DNA of 64,000 nt from Rhizobium grahamii CCGE 502 (GTDB lineage Bacteria; Pseudomonadota; Alphaproteobacteria; Rhizobiales; Rhizobiaceae): assembly GCF_000298315.2 (NCBI RefSeq), contig NZ_AEYE02000011.1, forward strand, positions 1-64,000. Reading direction: 5' to 3'. Below the pieces are notes generated by a model. It had not been told where the DNA came from. It saw only the letters and a list, made by a program, of their open reading frames with translations, and did not search any database. Made by a program: the position numbers and the translations under genes. The first letter of the stretch is position 1, and each line of letters begins with the position of its first letter. Below are positions 9,107 to 20,170 of the stretch, piece after piece.

Positions 9107-9721
9107 TTAGGCGGCGAGGGCTATTTCCTCGGCGCGGGCCTTGGCGGCGCCAATTGCCTTCTCGGCAGCTTCCGGACCAAATGCGAGGCCTTCGACATAG
9201 ATCGTCTCGATGTCGGCGATGCCGAGGAAGCCGAGAACCGACTTCAGGTACGGAACAGCATGGTTCATGCCGGCCGCCGGACCCTGCGAGTAGACACCGC
9301 CGGAGGCAAGGACGACGTAGACCTTCTTGCCGGTGGCAAGGCCAACCGGGCCGCTTTCGGTGTATTTGAAGGTCAGGCCGGCGCGGGCGACGTTGTCGAT
9401 CCAGGTTTTCAGGGACGAGTAAATGTTGAAGTTGATGAGACCGGTGCCGATGACGATCGTGTCGGCCGCAAGCAGTTCGGCGACCAGTTCGTCCGACGTC
9501 TTCACAGCGGCAGCTTCGGCGGCGGTACGGTCATCGGCCGGCTTGCGGATGGCTGCGGTGAAGAGATCATCGATGTGCGGAAGCGGCTTGGAAGCAAGGT
9601 CGCGACGGACGACGACGCTGCCCGGCTGCTGAGCCTTGATTTTTTCGACAAGGTCAACTGCGATGGTGGTGGAAAGCGAGTCAACGCGCGGGCTGGAAGT
9701 CAGGAGCAGAATAGACGACAT
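9107..9721 (-). CDS. azoR: FMN-dependent NADH-azoreductase
   Basis: The product is 204 aa in the flavodoxin-like AzoR/AcpD family. LLLTSSPRVDSLS is the FMN phosphate loop, PLINFNIYS-type GLINFNIYSSLKTWIDN is the conserved middle motif, and ASGGVYSQGP lies in the C-terminal half. It reduces azo bonds and quinones with NADH. The start at 9721 is preceded by GAGAGGAAA. It is divergent from a LysR regulator, a common arrangement in which the regulator senses quinones or electrophiles; that control is inferred. Confidence 0.92.
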   Translation of the reverse strand: MSSILLLTSSPRVDSLSTTIAVDLVEKIKAQQPGSVVVRRDLASKPLPHIDDLFTAAIRKPADDRTAAEAAAVKTSDELVAELLAADTIVIGTGLINFNIYSSLKTWIDNVARAGLTFKYTESGPVGLATGKKVYVVLASGGVYSQGPAAGMNHAVPYLKSVLGFLGIADIETIYVEGLAFGPEAAEKAIGAAKARAEEIALAA

Positions 9722-9807
9722 GATTGAATTTCCTCTCGAATTGGGGTCTGCGGCTCGTCTAGGGAGCGTCGAGCCGCTGCTTCGAGACAGAAAATAGGAG
9801 TGGCCGA

Positions 9808-9850
9808 CTATCGAAAAAACTGTGATAATGTCGATCGAAATCATCGATAG
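9808..9850. promoter_or_regulatory. Probable LysR-type binding region upstream of azoR
   Basis: CTATCGA (9808-9814) and TCGATAG (9844-9850) form an inverted repeat with a 29-base spacer. A TCGATCGA palindrome lies between them (about 9831-9838). This AT-rich 140-bp gap separates the divergent azoR and LysR genes, where a LysR regulator normally binds. Confidence 0.55.
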
Positions 9851-9862
9851 ATTGGATGGAAG

Positions 9863-10831
9863 ATGCTTCCAAACCCCACGCTGGACCAGTTGCAAGTGTT
9901 CCTCACCGTTGCGGAAACGGGCAGCTTTTCGGCCGCTTCGCGCACGCTTAACCGCGCGCAGTCGGTCATCAGCTACACCATTGCCAACCTCGAGGCGCAA
10001 CTGGAGGTGCCGCTTTTTGAGCGCTCCGGTGCGAGGCAACCGAAACTGACGGAGGCGGGCAAGGCGCTTCTCGAAGATGCGCGGCGCCTCGTTGCCGACC
10101 TGGAAGTGATGCGCGCCCGTGTGAAAGGGCTGAAGGAAGGGCTGGAGGCCGAGGTTTCAGTGGCCATCAGCGTCATGGTGCCGTCGCAGGCTGTGGTCGA
10201 AGTCCTGCGCGAGTTCCGCAACGAGTTTCCGTCCGTGGCGCTCAATCTGGCGGTCGGTGAACTGGGCGTCGTGATGGATCTGGTCTCGAACGGCAAGGCG
10301 ACGGTCGGGATAGGCGGGGCGATCCTCCAGCAGCATGACTTGCTTGTGACCGAGCGCATCGGTCATTCCTTCATGATGCCTGTGGCATCGAGCACTCATC
10401 CCCTGGCGCGGATCGGTCGGCCGCTGACGCTCGCCGATGTTCGCGAAGAGACCCAGCTTGTCGTGACAGACGCGTCGGGACTCACGAAGGGCCGCGATTT
10501 CAATGTGCTCTCGTACAAGACGTGGCGCGTCAGCGATATCGCGACGAAGCACTCGCTCATCCGGGGCGGTCTCGGCTGGGGTGGTTTGCCGGCTTCGCTC
10601 ATTCGCGATGAACTGAGAAGCGGAGCGTTGGTTCACCTTGATCTGCAAGCTTATGAGCAGGGTGAGTATCCAATCTACGCGATGCGGCGAATCTCGACGC
10701 CACCCGGACCGGCGGCGACCTGGATGATTGACGCGTTTCGGTCCAGGCTCTCGCAATGCCCCAGCCAAGCCGACTTCACCGCCGAGATCGCGGAATATAC
10801 GGCGCGCGACCTCTCTGTTGCCGCGGAGTAG
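9863..10831 (+). CDS. LysR-family transcriptional regulator
   Basis: The product is 322 aa. The winged helix-turn-helix occupies residues 1-65 (LDQLQVFLTVAETGSFSAASRTLNRAQSVIS), followed by the usual coiled linker and a periplasmic-binding-like effector domain. It is divergent from azoR and probably controls it. The stop codon overlaps a hairpin terminator shared with the convergent cpdB gene. Confidence 0.92.
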   Translation: MLPNPTLDQLQVFLTVAETGSFSAASRTLNRAQSVISYTIANLEAQLEVPLFERSGARQPKLTEAGKALLEDARRLVADLEVMRARVKGLKEGLEAEVSVAISVMVPSQAVVEVLREFRNEFPSVALNLAVGELGVVMDLVSNGKATVGIGGAILQQHDLLVTERIGHSFMMPVASSTHPLARIGRPLTLADVREETQLVVTDASGLTKGRDFNVLSYKTWRVSDIATKHSLIRGGLGWGGLPASLIRDELRSGALVHLDLQAYEQGEYPIYAMRRISTPPGPAATWMIDAFRSRLSQCPSQADFTAEIAEYTARDLSVAAE

Positions 10832-10852
10832 GCGAGGCGTGAGCGCCTCGCC
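10831..10852. terminator. Hairpin between convergent LysR and cpdB genes
   Basis: GGCGAGGCG, TGAG loop, CGCCTCGCC: a perfect 9-bp GC stem in the 35-base gap between two convergent genes. There is no T-tract on either side. Confidence 0.6.
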
Positions 10853-10866
10853 ACCGATCACAGTCT

Positions 10867-12855
<1,989 letters not shown>

Positions 12856-12945
12856 GAAAACTCCTTCGAAAATCACGCGACGCCCGGCCCGCAGGCGAGA
12901 CTAGGGTGATTTGCGAAGGAGTAAACCCTGAAAATGACAGGGCAA

Positions 12946-13281
12946 TTATCGCCTCAGGACAGGTTTCACTTCCTTGTGGAAGAAGCGGAAATAGGACGCC
13001 ACCTGCGCGCGGGCATTCGAGTTCGGATCGAACTGAATTCCAAGGCGGCCGTTGTGGCTCCAGCGGATAATGCCGTGCAGCGTTCCAAGATCATCGGCAA
13101 CGATCTGTATGCGGCTGCCGGAAGCGGCATGAATGGGCGAGCGGATTTCGACGGCCATGCCACTGGTCGACATATCCAGGATGCGCGCATCCACTTCCCT
13201 CGTGAGATAGCGCACCTTGCCGAATATGCGGCAAGACTTCCGCTCGGCCTTGCGAGTTATAATATTCAGATTGTTCTGCAT
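12946..13281 (-). CDS. PilZ-domain protein
   Basis: The product is 111 aa, a single PilZ domain. RKAERKSCRIFG carries the Arg-rich start and ARILDMSTSGMAVEI matches the DxSxxG motif, which together bind cyclic di-GMP in the family. The ATG at 13281 has GGAGCG upstream; an in-frame ATG at 13302 is possible. It lies upstream of cpdB on the same strand, separated by 90 bases. Single-domain PilZ proteins usually act through a partner, which is not evident here. Confidence 0.85.
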   Translation of the reverse strand: MQNNLNIITRKAERKSCRIFGKVRYLTREVDARILDMSTSGMAVEIRSPIHAASGSRIQIVADDLGTLHGIIRWSHNGRLGIQFDPNSNARAQVASYFRFFHKEVKPVLRR

Positions 13282-13351
13282 GCTACGCTCCACAAGAAAC
13301 ATACAGGTGAATTCTACGGAGCGACCATTGAGAATACTTTAACAGCTCGAT

Positions 13352-14248
13352 CTAAAGCTGCGAGGTCTGTGGTTGCGAGCGTGACCGGCGTGCAACAACA
13401 TGTTCCCGCCATACGGTGAAAATGCCCGCCGCAACGACTATGAAAGAGCCAATGATCATGGTGAGGCTCAGCTTCTCGTTGTAGATCACGACGCCGATGA
13501 TCGACGCATAGACAAGCTGCAGATATGTCAGCGGTTGCACCGCGGCAGCATCGAGCATGTCATAGGCGCGGATCAGGAAGTAGTGGCTCGAGATGCTTGT
13601 CATGCAGACAAGCGCCATCCACCCCCAATCCCAGCTTGACATCCAGGTCCAATAGAACGGGCCGACCAGCGTCATCGCGACGCCGCCGACGACACCCGTA
13701 TAGAAGAAGCTGGTCATCGCCGAGTCGTCCCGACTGACGAGGCGTGTGGCTATGACATAGAAGGCGAACAGGAAGCAGGAGAAGACGGCAAGCAGGAGCT
13801 TGACATCGAAGAATTCGCCTTCCGGCTTCAGGATAAGCAGCACGCCGGCCAAGCCTGCGGCGATTGCCGTCCAGCGGCGCCAGCCGACGCGCTCGCCAAG
13901 AATGGGCATCGAGAGCAGAGCGATCAGAATTGGAGTGGCCGAGAAGATCGCCTGCGAATGCGCTAGGCCGATCAAGGCAAAGCAGTTGATGACGACGACG
14001 ACCTGAGCGGCCAGCAGAATGCCTCTGATCACCTGTAGGAGTGGTCTCTTCGTCTTGGCCGTCTCCTTCAGGCCACCCCTCATCTTTGCGGCGAGCGCAA
14101 TCGTGAAGGCGGCAAATGCCCAATAGCGGATCATGGTGACGAAAACAGGCGGGTAGGCGGATGCGAGATGCTTCGAGATGCCGTCCTGCAACGAGAAAAT
14201 GGTGATCGCCAGCAGGACGAACATATAGCCTTGGGTCTTGGATTTCAT
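13352..14248 (-). CDS. DMT-superfamily (EamA) transporter
   Basis: The product is 298 aa with about ten hydrophobic helices arranged as two EamA repeats. It starts with a short cytoplasmic tail (MKSKTQGY) and has the typical acidic helix start FSLQDGISKHL. The C-terminal tail is basic. It is probably an exporter of a small metabolite. It lies next to an Lrp-type regulator on the same strand, so an amino-acid-related substrate is possible but unproven. Confidence 0.88.
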   Translation of the reverse strand: MKSKTQGYMFVLLAITIFSLQDGISKHLASAYPPVFVTMIRYWAFAAFTIALAAKMRGGLKETAKTKRPLLQVIRGILLAAQVVVVINCFALIGLAHSQAIFSATPILIALLSMPILGERVGWRRWTAIAAGLAGVLLILKPEGEFFDVKLLLAVFSCFLFAFYVIATRLVSRDDSAMTSFFYTGVVGGVAMTLVGPFYWTWMSSWDWGWMALVCMTSISSHYFLIRAYDMLDAAAVQPLTYLQLVYASIIGVVIYNEKLSLTMIIGSFIVVAAGIFTVWREHVVARRSRSQPQTSQL

Positions 14249-14336
14249 GCTTGCGTCTTACTGCGGGGGGATCAGGCAGGGCGTAGCGAAGCAGCAGCTT
14301 CGATGCCGCGGACTGTCTGCCGATTTTGGCTTCCTG

Positions 14337-14798
14337 TCAAAGCCCGACATTTGGCCTATCGATAACTTCCCGCAAGGCAAAGCTCGAGTTGATCTTCACG
14401 ACGTGCGGAAGCGCCGACAGCCAGTCGCGATGAATACGCTCGTAGTCCTCGAGGTCACGGGCGGCGACACGGAGAATGTAGTCGTATTCGCCCGACATCA
14501 GGTAACAGACCAAGACGTTCGGACAGCGCTTCACCGCTGCCTCGAATTCGGAGAGCGTCTTTGCAAACTGGCCGGACAGAGAAATATGCACGATCGCTAT
14601 CATCTTGTAGTCGAGTGCCTTGGGCGACACGTGCGCGTGATAGCCGCTGATGACACTGCTCTTCTCCAGGATATCAAGCCGGCGGGAACAGGCCGATGCC
14701 GATAATCCAACCTTGGCAGCAAGGTCGGCATTGGTCATGCGGGCATTGGATTGAAGAGCCTTCAGAATCGCAAGATCAATGGCGTCGAGTTCGGACAT
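14337..14798 (-). CDS. Lrp/AsnC-family regulator, probably of alanine dehydrogenase
   Basis: The product is 153 aa. The N-terminal helix-turn-helix (residues 4-50, LDAIDLAILKALQSNARMTNADLAAKVGLSASACSRR) precedes a RAM/ACT-like domain with VLVCYLMSGEYDYILRVAARDLEDYE. It is divergent from ald with a strong inverted repeat at its own start. Lrp-type AldR regulators commonly activate ald in response to alanine, so that role is likely here. Confidence 0.9.
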   Translation of the reverse strand: MSELDAIDLAILKALQSNARMTNADLAAKVGLSASACSRRLDILEKSSVISGYHAHVSPKALDYKMIAIVHISLSGQFAKTLSEFEAAVKRCPNVLVCYLMSGEYDYILRVAARDLEDYERIHRDWLSALPHVVKINSSFALREVIDRPNVGL

Positions 14799-14844
14799 TC
14801 GAAGAACTTTCGATTATTTGCGCGAATTCGCAATATTCTTCGAA
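14798..14844. promoter_or_regulatory. Lrp-type operator upstream of ald
   Basis: TTCGAAGAA (14798-14806) is mirrored exactly by TTCTTCGAA (14836-14844). A central palindrome GCGAATTCGC lies at 14822-14831. The left arm abuts the Lrp gene start codon. Three phased AT-rich sites of this kind fit binding of an Lrp oligomer, with autoregulation and control of ald. Confidence 0.65.
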
Positions 14845-14953
14845 AATCAGCATCAACGCAAACCTTCTTTGCAAGGACATTTCACGTCTGCGGTGGTTGG
14901 ATTTGCCCGTCAAAAACACTCCGCCAAGCGGACATAACGTGAGAGGAACGCTT

Positions 14954-16072
14954 ATGCGTGTCGGTTGCCCGAAGGAAATCAAGAACCATGAATATCGTGT
15001 CGGCCTGACACCTGCATCTGTTCGTGAATATGTCGCCCACGGCCACGAGGTCTGGGTTGAAACCAAGGCAGGCGCCGGCATTGGCGCCGATGATGCCGCC
15101 TACATGGCCGCTGGCGCAAAGATTGCAGCCTCCGCCAAAGACATCTTCGAGAAGTGCGACATGATCGTAAAGGTCAAGGAACCGCAGCCCTCCGAGTGGG
15201 CGCAGCTTCGCGATGGCCAGATTCTCTATACCTATCTTCACCTCGCGCCTGATCCGGAACAAACCAAGGGCCTCCTTGCCTCCGGCGTTACCGCCGTTGC
15301 CTACGAGACCGTGACGGACGATCGTGGCGGTCTGCCGCTCCTGGCTCCGATGTCCGAAGTCGCCGGACGGCTTTCGATCCAGGCGGGTGCGACAGCACTG
15401 CAGAAGGCTAATGGCGGCCTTGGGATCCTCCTTGGTGGTGTTCCCGGTGTTTTGCCGGCAAAGGTTACGGTCATCGGCGGCGGCGTCGTCGGTCTGCATG
15501 CTGCCAGAATGGCCGCCGGGCTCGGTGCGGATGTCAGCATCCTCGACAAGTCCTTGCCGCGACTGCGCCAGCTGGACGATATCTTCGGCGGTCGTGTTCA
15601 CACCCGCTATTCCAGCATTCAGGCCCTGGAGGAAGAAGTGTTCTCTGCAGACCTCGTCATCGGGGCCGTGCTCATCCCGGGAGCCGCGGCACCGAAGCTT
15701 GTAACGCGTGAAATGCTGTCTGCCATGAAGAGAGGATCCGTCATCGTCGACGTCGCTATCGACCAGGGTGGCTGCTTCGAGACCTCGCATGCAACGACCC
15801 ATTCGGAGCCGACCTACGTGGTTGACGACGTCGTGCACTATTGTGTTGCCAACATGCCGGGCGCCGTGCCGGTCACTTCGGCGCATGCCCTGAACAACGC
15901 GACGCTCGTTTACGGTCTGGCACTGGCTGACCGCGAACTGCGCGCGATTGCGGAAGATCGCCACCTGCGCAATGGTCTCAACATCCATAAAGGCCGCGTC
16001 ACAAATAAGCCGGTGGCCGAGGCACTGGGCTATGAAGCCTACGCACCGGAAAGCGTATTGAACGTGGCGTAA
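14954..16072 (+). CDS. ald: Alanine dehydrogenase
   Basis: The product is 372 aa, the normal length. It interconverts L-alanine with pyruvate and ammonia using NAD. The catalytic residues K75 (VKVKEP) and H96 (YTYLHLAPD) are both present. The NAD-binding Rossmann motif is VIGGGVVGLHAARMA (about 172-186), and MPGAVPVTSAHALNN is the conserved C-terminal motif. The start at 14954 has GAGAGG upstream. It is controlled most likely by the divergent Lrp gene. Confidence 0.96.
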   Translation: MRVGCPKEIKNHEYRVGLTPASVREYVAHGHEVWVETKAGAGIGADDAAYMAAGAKIAASAKDIFEKCDMIVKVKEPQPSEWAQLRDGQILYTYLHLAPDPEQTKGLLASGVTAVAYETVTDDRGGLPLLAPMSEVAGRLSIQAGATALQKANGGLGILLGGVPGVLPAKVTVIGGGVVGLHAARMAAGLGADVSILDKSLPRLRQLDDIFGGRVHTRYSSIQALEEEVFSADLVIGAVLIPGAAAPKLVTREMLSAMKRGSVIVDVAIDQGGCFETSHATTHSEPTYVVDDVVHYCVANMPGAVPVTSAHALNNATLVYGLALADRELRAIAEDRHLRNGLNIHKGRVTNKPVAEALGYEAYAPESVLNVA

Positions 16073-16096
16073 GCTGCATCACGTTAGGTGAGGTAG

Positions 16097-16130
16097 GGGC
16101 CGATCGCATTTTCCTGCGACCGGCCCTTTC
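16097..16130 (+). terminator. Rho-independent terminator after ald
   Basis: GGGCCGATCGCA, a short loop, then TGCGACCGGCCC followed by TTTCTT. The stem has one A/C mismatch. It lies between ald and the convergent DUF1203 gene. Confidence 0.8.
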
Positions 16131-16133
16131 TTG

Positions 16134-16601
16134 TCACCTGTCGACGCGGCATTGATAGCAGTTGTTACGGGCCGAGCGCACATGTACGTAAGCGATCTCC
16201 GGCCGCTCAAGAAGTTTTGCGGCATAAGAGCGGATATCTGGCGTCAGAGTCACTGCCCCGGTGCCGTAGACGATGCGATTTTCGGCATTGTAGCCGCGCA
16301 CAATGAAATCCGGGCTGGTAAGTACCGGCGGTAGCACCTCTTCGGCGGCATAGCGCTCGCAGCGCTCCTTATGGAGAAAAATAGGGCCGGTTTCCGCATA
16401 GGGTTGAAGCTCGGGAAACGGCCTGTAGGCAAAGACCAACAGCTCCTCGCCAGCGTCTATATTCTTCAGGCAATGACGGCAGGGATGGCCTGGACCGTCG
16501 GAGACCATCGTCTCGGGTAAGAAGCCGTAGGCATCAGTACCACCGTTCCAAAGGTTTTGCGCGTCGGCGGTGGGCATGGCGGAAAAGTGGATGTCGGTCA
16601 T
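16134..16601 (-). CDS. DUF1203-family protein
   Basis: The product is 155 aa. Conserved features are CRHCLKNIDAGEELLVFAYRPFP, GPIFLHKERCERY and a C-terminal VRSARNNCYQCRV. The Cys pairs and the His suggest a metal site, but the family has no known function. It stands alone, convergent with ald. Confidence 0.75.
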   Translation of the reverse strand: MTDIHFSAMPTADAQNLWNGGTDAYGFLPETMVSDGPGHPCRHCLKNIDAGEELLVFAYRPFPELQPYAETGPIFLHKERCERYAAEEVLPPVLTSPDFIVRGYNAENRIVYGTGAVTLTPDIRSYAAKLLERPEIAYVHVRSARNNCYQCRVDR

Positions 16602-16702
16602 GGCAGATCTCCTTGCTGATCGCCATGAGATGCGCCTTTGCCGTCATACAAGCCACCCGATTCCTGCGAAACGCCGTCAGTCGGGCACTGTCGGCCTGGT
16701 CA

Positions 16703-17263
16703 TCAGCCTTCTTTACCCAGCGCCAGCAATTCCTTGTCGCTGAGCGGTCGGACGATGCCCAAACCGGTCGAGACCGGAGAAAAACCGAACATCTGGTAGA
16801 GCTGGAGGGCCCGCGGATGATCGAGATTGTTGGTGGTCGTCGTCACCCGCTTCGGGTTGACCGTCCAGATCGCGTATAGGGCCTGCAGCAAGAACCACTT
16901 TCCGATTCCGAGGCCGAGGGCGTGCTCGATCAGTCCGAAATGGCTGAGCTCGATGGTGTCCTCATCCTCGACGAAATATTCATAGAAACCCGCGGGCGCC
17001 CCGTTGACGTAGAGCACGCTGATGTTGTTGCGTTTGTCGTGCAGCGTCTTGGCCAGATTCTCGTCCGTCATCCGCAATCGATCCACCCACTGCCATCGGG
17101 CGCCGACCTGGCGATACAGATAGCGGTAGAAGGGTAGCGGAATATCAGGGGTTCGCATGATCGCTGTCTGAATGTTGATCGGCATCGGCAAGCTTGCCTT
17201 CGGCGGTGCCGTCATTTCCAGGCGCGTGATATGGGTTTTTAGCGAAGAGGGGGCCTTGACCAT
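16703..17263 (-). CDS. GNAT-family N-acetyltransferase
   Basis: The product is 186 aa. The acetyl-CoA loop is in ALGLGIGKWFLLQAL, and the C-terminal strand-helix is NNLDHPRALQLYQMFGFSPV. The ATG at 17263 follows the sseA stop by four bases, so translation is probably coupled to the cysK-alaX-sseA operon. The substrate is unknown; given its neighbours, a sulfur-containing amino acid is one guess. Confidence 0.85.
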   Translation of the reverse strand: MVKAPSSLKTHITRLEMTAPPKASLPMPINIQTAIMRTPDIPLPFYRYLYRQVGARWQWVDRLRMTDENLAKTLHDKRNNISVLYVNGAPAGFYEYFVEDEDTIELSHFGLIEHALGLGIGKWFLLQALYAIWTVNPKRVTTTTNNLDHPRALQLYQMFGFSPVSTGLGIVRPLSDKELLALGKEG

Positions 17264-17267
17264 CGTG

Positions 17268-18137
17268 TCAGGCTTTGATCGGTTCTGGCGGGCCAGTGAC
17301 GACAGGTGTGTCGTCGCGCCCACCCCATTCGCTCCATGAGCCGTCGTAAAGCTTGTTGTCGCTGTGGCCGAGCGATTCGAGTGCGAGCGTAATGATCGCC
17401 GCGGTGATGCCGGAGCCGCAGGAGGTGACGACCGGCTTCGAAAGGTCTATGCCCGCGTCCTCGATTGTCTGCTTGAGTTCCGGCAACGACTTGAAACGGC
17501 CTTGGTTGGCGAAAACGCCCGACGGCAGGTTGCGTGCGCCGGGCATATGACCCGAACGCATGCCAGCGCGCGGCTCCGGCTCGATCGCGGCGAACCGGCC
17601 GGCGCTTCTGGCATCGGCTATCTGCAGGGCACCGCTCGCAACGATGTCTCGCATTGTGTCCAGAGTGACGACTCTTGAGGCATCATAGGCCGGCTTGAAA
17701 ATCTTCGGCTTGTATTGCGGCGCATTTGTCTCAAGCGGACGGCCTTCCGATTTCCATCCATCCAGGCCGCCATCGAGTAGGTACACATTTCGCGCGCCCA
17801 TGACGCGAAACAGCCACCAGACCCGCGGTGATGCGAACATCCCAATCCCGTCATAGACCACGATACGGTCATTTTCGCCGATTCCGAGTTTTCCAACCTC
17901 TGCCGCGAAAAGCTCCGGCGACGGAATGGTATGCGGCAGAGGCACGGAGTGATCCGCGATCTTGTCCTGATCGAAGCGAATGGCGCCCGGTATATGGCCG
18001 GCGGCGTATTCAGCGTCAGCATCGCGCTTCTGTGCCGGCAGATAGAAGGACGCGTCGAGCACCCGCAAGTCCGGCTTACCCAGTTCCGCCTGCAACCAAT
18101 CGGCCGAAACGACGAAACGGCTCTTTTCTTCGCTCAT
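17268..18137 (-). CDS. sseA: 3-mercaptopyruvate sulfurtransferase
   Basis: The product is 289 aa with two rhodanese domains. The catalytic Cys is C240 in TSCGSGITA; the CG(S/T)G(I/V)TA loop is the signature that separates mercaptopyruvate from thiosulfate sulfurtransferases. It moves sulfur from mercaptopyruvate to thiol or cyanide acceptors. It is third in the minus-strand operon after cysK and AlaX, consistent with cysteine turnover. Confidence 0.92.
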   Translation of the reverse strand: MSEEKSRFVVSADWLQAELGKPDLRVLDASFYLPAQKRDADAEYAAGHIPGAIRFDQDKIADHSVPLPHTIPSPELFAAEVGKLGIGENDRIVVYDGIGMFASPRVWWLFRVMGARNVYLLDGGLDGWKSEGRPLETNAPQYKPKIFKPAYDASRVVTLDTMRDIVASGALQIADARSAGRFAAIEPEPRAGMRSGHMPGARNLPSGVFANQGRFKSLPELKQTIEDAGIDLSKPVVTSCGSGITAAIITLALESLGHSDNKLYDGSWSEWGGRDDTPVVTGPPEPIKA

Positions 18138-18152
18138 TCTGCTCTCCCTAAC

Positions 18153-18890
18153 TCAGGCTTCGTCGCCGGGAGCGCCGAAGCGAATGCGGAAGCGCCGGTT
18201 TTCCTTGCCCTTCTTCTCGATCTTGGCAATGTGAATCTGGCCGACTTCCTGCGTTTCGGACACATGTGTGCCGCCGCAGGGCTGACTGTCAATCGCAGAG
18301 TTTTCGCCGATGCAGACAAGGCTGACCCGACCGAGGCCGATCGGCGGGCGAACATTCTTGGATTTGACGATGCCGGGATTGGCCACAAGTTCTTCGTCGG
18401 TGATCCACTGCAGGTAAACCGGATGGTTCTGTCGCACCAGCTCCATCAGTTTTTCCGTTACGCCGTCCTTGTCGATCGTCTCGGTCATGTCGAAGTCGAC
18501 GCGGCTCTCATCTTCGCCAACAGCCGCGCCGGTGATCGGGTATGAACAGACGACCGAAAGCAGGTGGCAGGCAGTGTGCATCCGCATCAGCTTGTAACGG
18601 CGCGGCCAGTCGACATGCAGCACTAGCTTCTCGCCGAGACCCGGCTGCGTCTCACCCTCAAGCGGCACGTGGATGACGATATCCTTGGTGGCCCCGTGCC
18701 TCGTCTGTCCTAGGGCGATTTTGCTGCCGTCGGCCCGCTCGAGAAAACCGGTGTCGCCGGGCTGGCCCCCTGAAGTGGCATAGAAGCAGGTTTGATCCAG
18801 CTCAATGCCCCCGTCTTCGTGAACGGCGGTTACTACCGCCTCGCATGTCGAAAGATAGAAATCGTCACGATAGAGGGCATTGACGGGCAT
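18153..18890 (-). CDS. AlaX-type alanyl-tRNA editing protein
   Basis: The product is 245 aa, like the free-standing editing domain of AlaRS. The N-terminal part resembles the AlaRS C-side beta-barrel (FYATSGGQPGDTGFL). The zinc-binding editing residues are H105 and H109 (MHTACHLL) and C205 and H209 (QPCGGTH). It hydrolyses Ser- or Gly-mischarged tRNA-Ala in trans. It lies 6 bases after cysK and 15 before sseA, so it is made together with cysteine enzymes. Confidence 0.9.
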   Translation of the reverse strand: MPVNALYRDDFYLSTCEAVVTAVHEDGGIELDQTCFYATSGGQPGDTGFLERADGSKIALGQTRHGATKDIVIHVPLEGETQPGLGEKLVLHVDWPRRYKLMRMHTACHLLSVVCSYPITGAAVGEDESRVDFDMTETIDKDGVTEKLMELVRQNHPVYLQWITDEELVANPGIVKSKNVRPPIGLGRVSLVCIGENSAIDSQPCGGTHVSETQEVGQIHIAKIEKKGKENRRFRIRFGAPGDEA

Positions 18891-18896
18891 GGGATC

Positions 18897-19937
18897 TCAC
18901 GCTGCTGGTTCGTATGGGATTTGTATCTCTTGCGCCTTGGTGAGCCACGCCGGAATCGGTAGCCCCTTGGACGTCAGGAAGTCGGGATTGAAGAGCTTCG
19001 ACTGATAGCGATTGCCGTAGTCGGCAAGGATCGTCACGATGGTGTGGCCGGGACCAAGTTCCCTGGCAAGCCGAACGGCGCCGGCGATGTTGACCGCCGT
19101 CGATCCGCCGAGGCACAGACCCTCGTGTTCGACGAGATCGAAAACGTAGGGCAGGGCTTCCGCATCCGAGATGCTGTACGCGAAGTCGGGCGTAAAGCCT
19201 TCTAGATTCGCCGTGATTCGACCTTGACCGATTCCTTCGGTGATCGAGGAGCCAGCGGATTTTAGTTCGCCGTTCTTGTAGAATTCATAGAGCGCGGCAC
19301 CGTCGGGATCGGCAAGGCCGATCTTGACGTCCTTGCTAAATGCCTTGAGGCCGGCCGCGACACCCGCAAGCGTCCCCCCCGAGCCAACCGAGCAGATGAA
19401 GCCGTCGACCTTGCCGTTCGTGTCGTTCCAGATTTCGCGGGCCGTTGTTTCGATATGGGCTTGCCGATTGGCGACGTTGTCAAACTGGTTGGCCCAGATC
19501 GCGCCGTTCGGGTCCGTCTTGGCCAGTTGTTCGGCAAGCCTTCCGGACACCTTCACATAGTTGTTCGGGTTCCTGTAGGGAACCGCCGGGACCTCGACGA
19601 GTTCAGCGCCGAGCAACTTCAGCGCTTCCTTCTTCTCCTGACTCTGAGTCTCCGGGATAACGATGACGGTTCGGTAACCGAGCGCCTTTGCCACCACCGT
19701 CAAGCCGATGCCGGTGTTGCCGGCCGTTCCCTCGACGATAACGCCGCCCGGCTTCAGCAGACCCTTCTTCTCGGCGTCGCGAATAATGTAGAGCGCGGCG
19801 CGATCCTTCACCGACTGGCCGGGATTGAGAAATTCCGCTTTGCCGAGAATGGTGCAGCCGGTCGCTTCCGACGCACCCTTGAGCTTGATCAAGGGGGTGT
19901 TGCCGATTGCCTCTAAAACGGAGGGATGAACGGTCAT
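18897..19937 (-). CDS. cysK: Cysteine synthase A (O-acetylserine sulfhydrylase)
   Basis: The product is 346 aa, slightly longer than the usual 310-320. PLP is bound by K43 in PGQSVKDRAA. TAGNTGIGL is the substrate loop and GSGGTLAG the phosphate loop. The C-terminus has an extra 25-residue tail rich in Pro. It makes cysteine from O-acetylserine and sulfide. It is first in a four-gene operon (cysK, AlaX, sseA, GNAT) with a 230-bp upstream gap shared with the divergent ChrR-like gene. Confidence 0.9.
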   Translation of the reverse strand: MTVHPSVLEAIGNTPLIKLKGASEATGCTILGKAEFLNPGQSVKDRAALYIIRDAEKKGLLKPGGVIVEGTAGNTGIGLTVVAKALGYRTVIVIPETQSQEKKEALKLLGAELVEVPAVPYRNPNNYVKVSGRLAEQLAKTDPNGAIWANQFDNVANRQAHIETTAREIWNDTNGKVDGFICSVGSGGTLAGVAAGLKAFSKDVKIGLADPDGAALYEFYKNGELKSAGSSITEGIGQGRITANLEGFTPDFAYSISDAEALPYVFDLVEHEGLCLGGSTAVNIAGAVRLARELGPGHTIVTILADYGNRYQSKLFNPDFLTSKGLPIPAWLTKAQEIQIPYEPAA

Positions 19938-20170
19938 GGACTCTGCCTCTTTTGAACGCTTAGTTTAGGAACGGTCTTTTCCCTTCACAAGGCTAGGTTG
20001 GCAAGAAATGCTATTCCATGCCTTTGAGCGCCGTGACAAAATTAGACTTTCCTTCGGGCCGGAGAAGTCGAGGTACAGCGGGTTGCCACCGTCCTTGTGA
20101 TCCGAAGGTTGACTTTCAACGTAGGTATTACGACAAAGCATCCCCAAAAACGGAAACCACCGAAGCCTTC

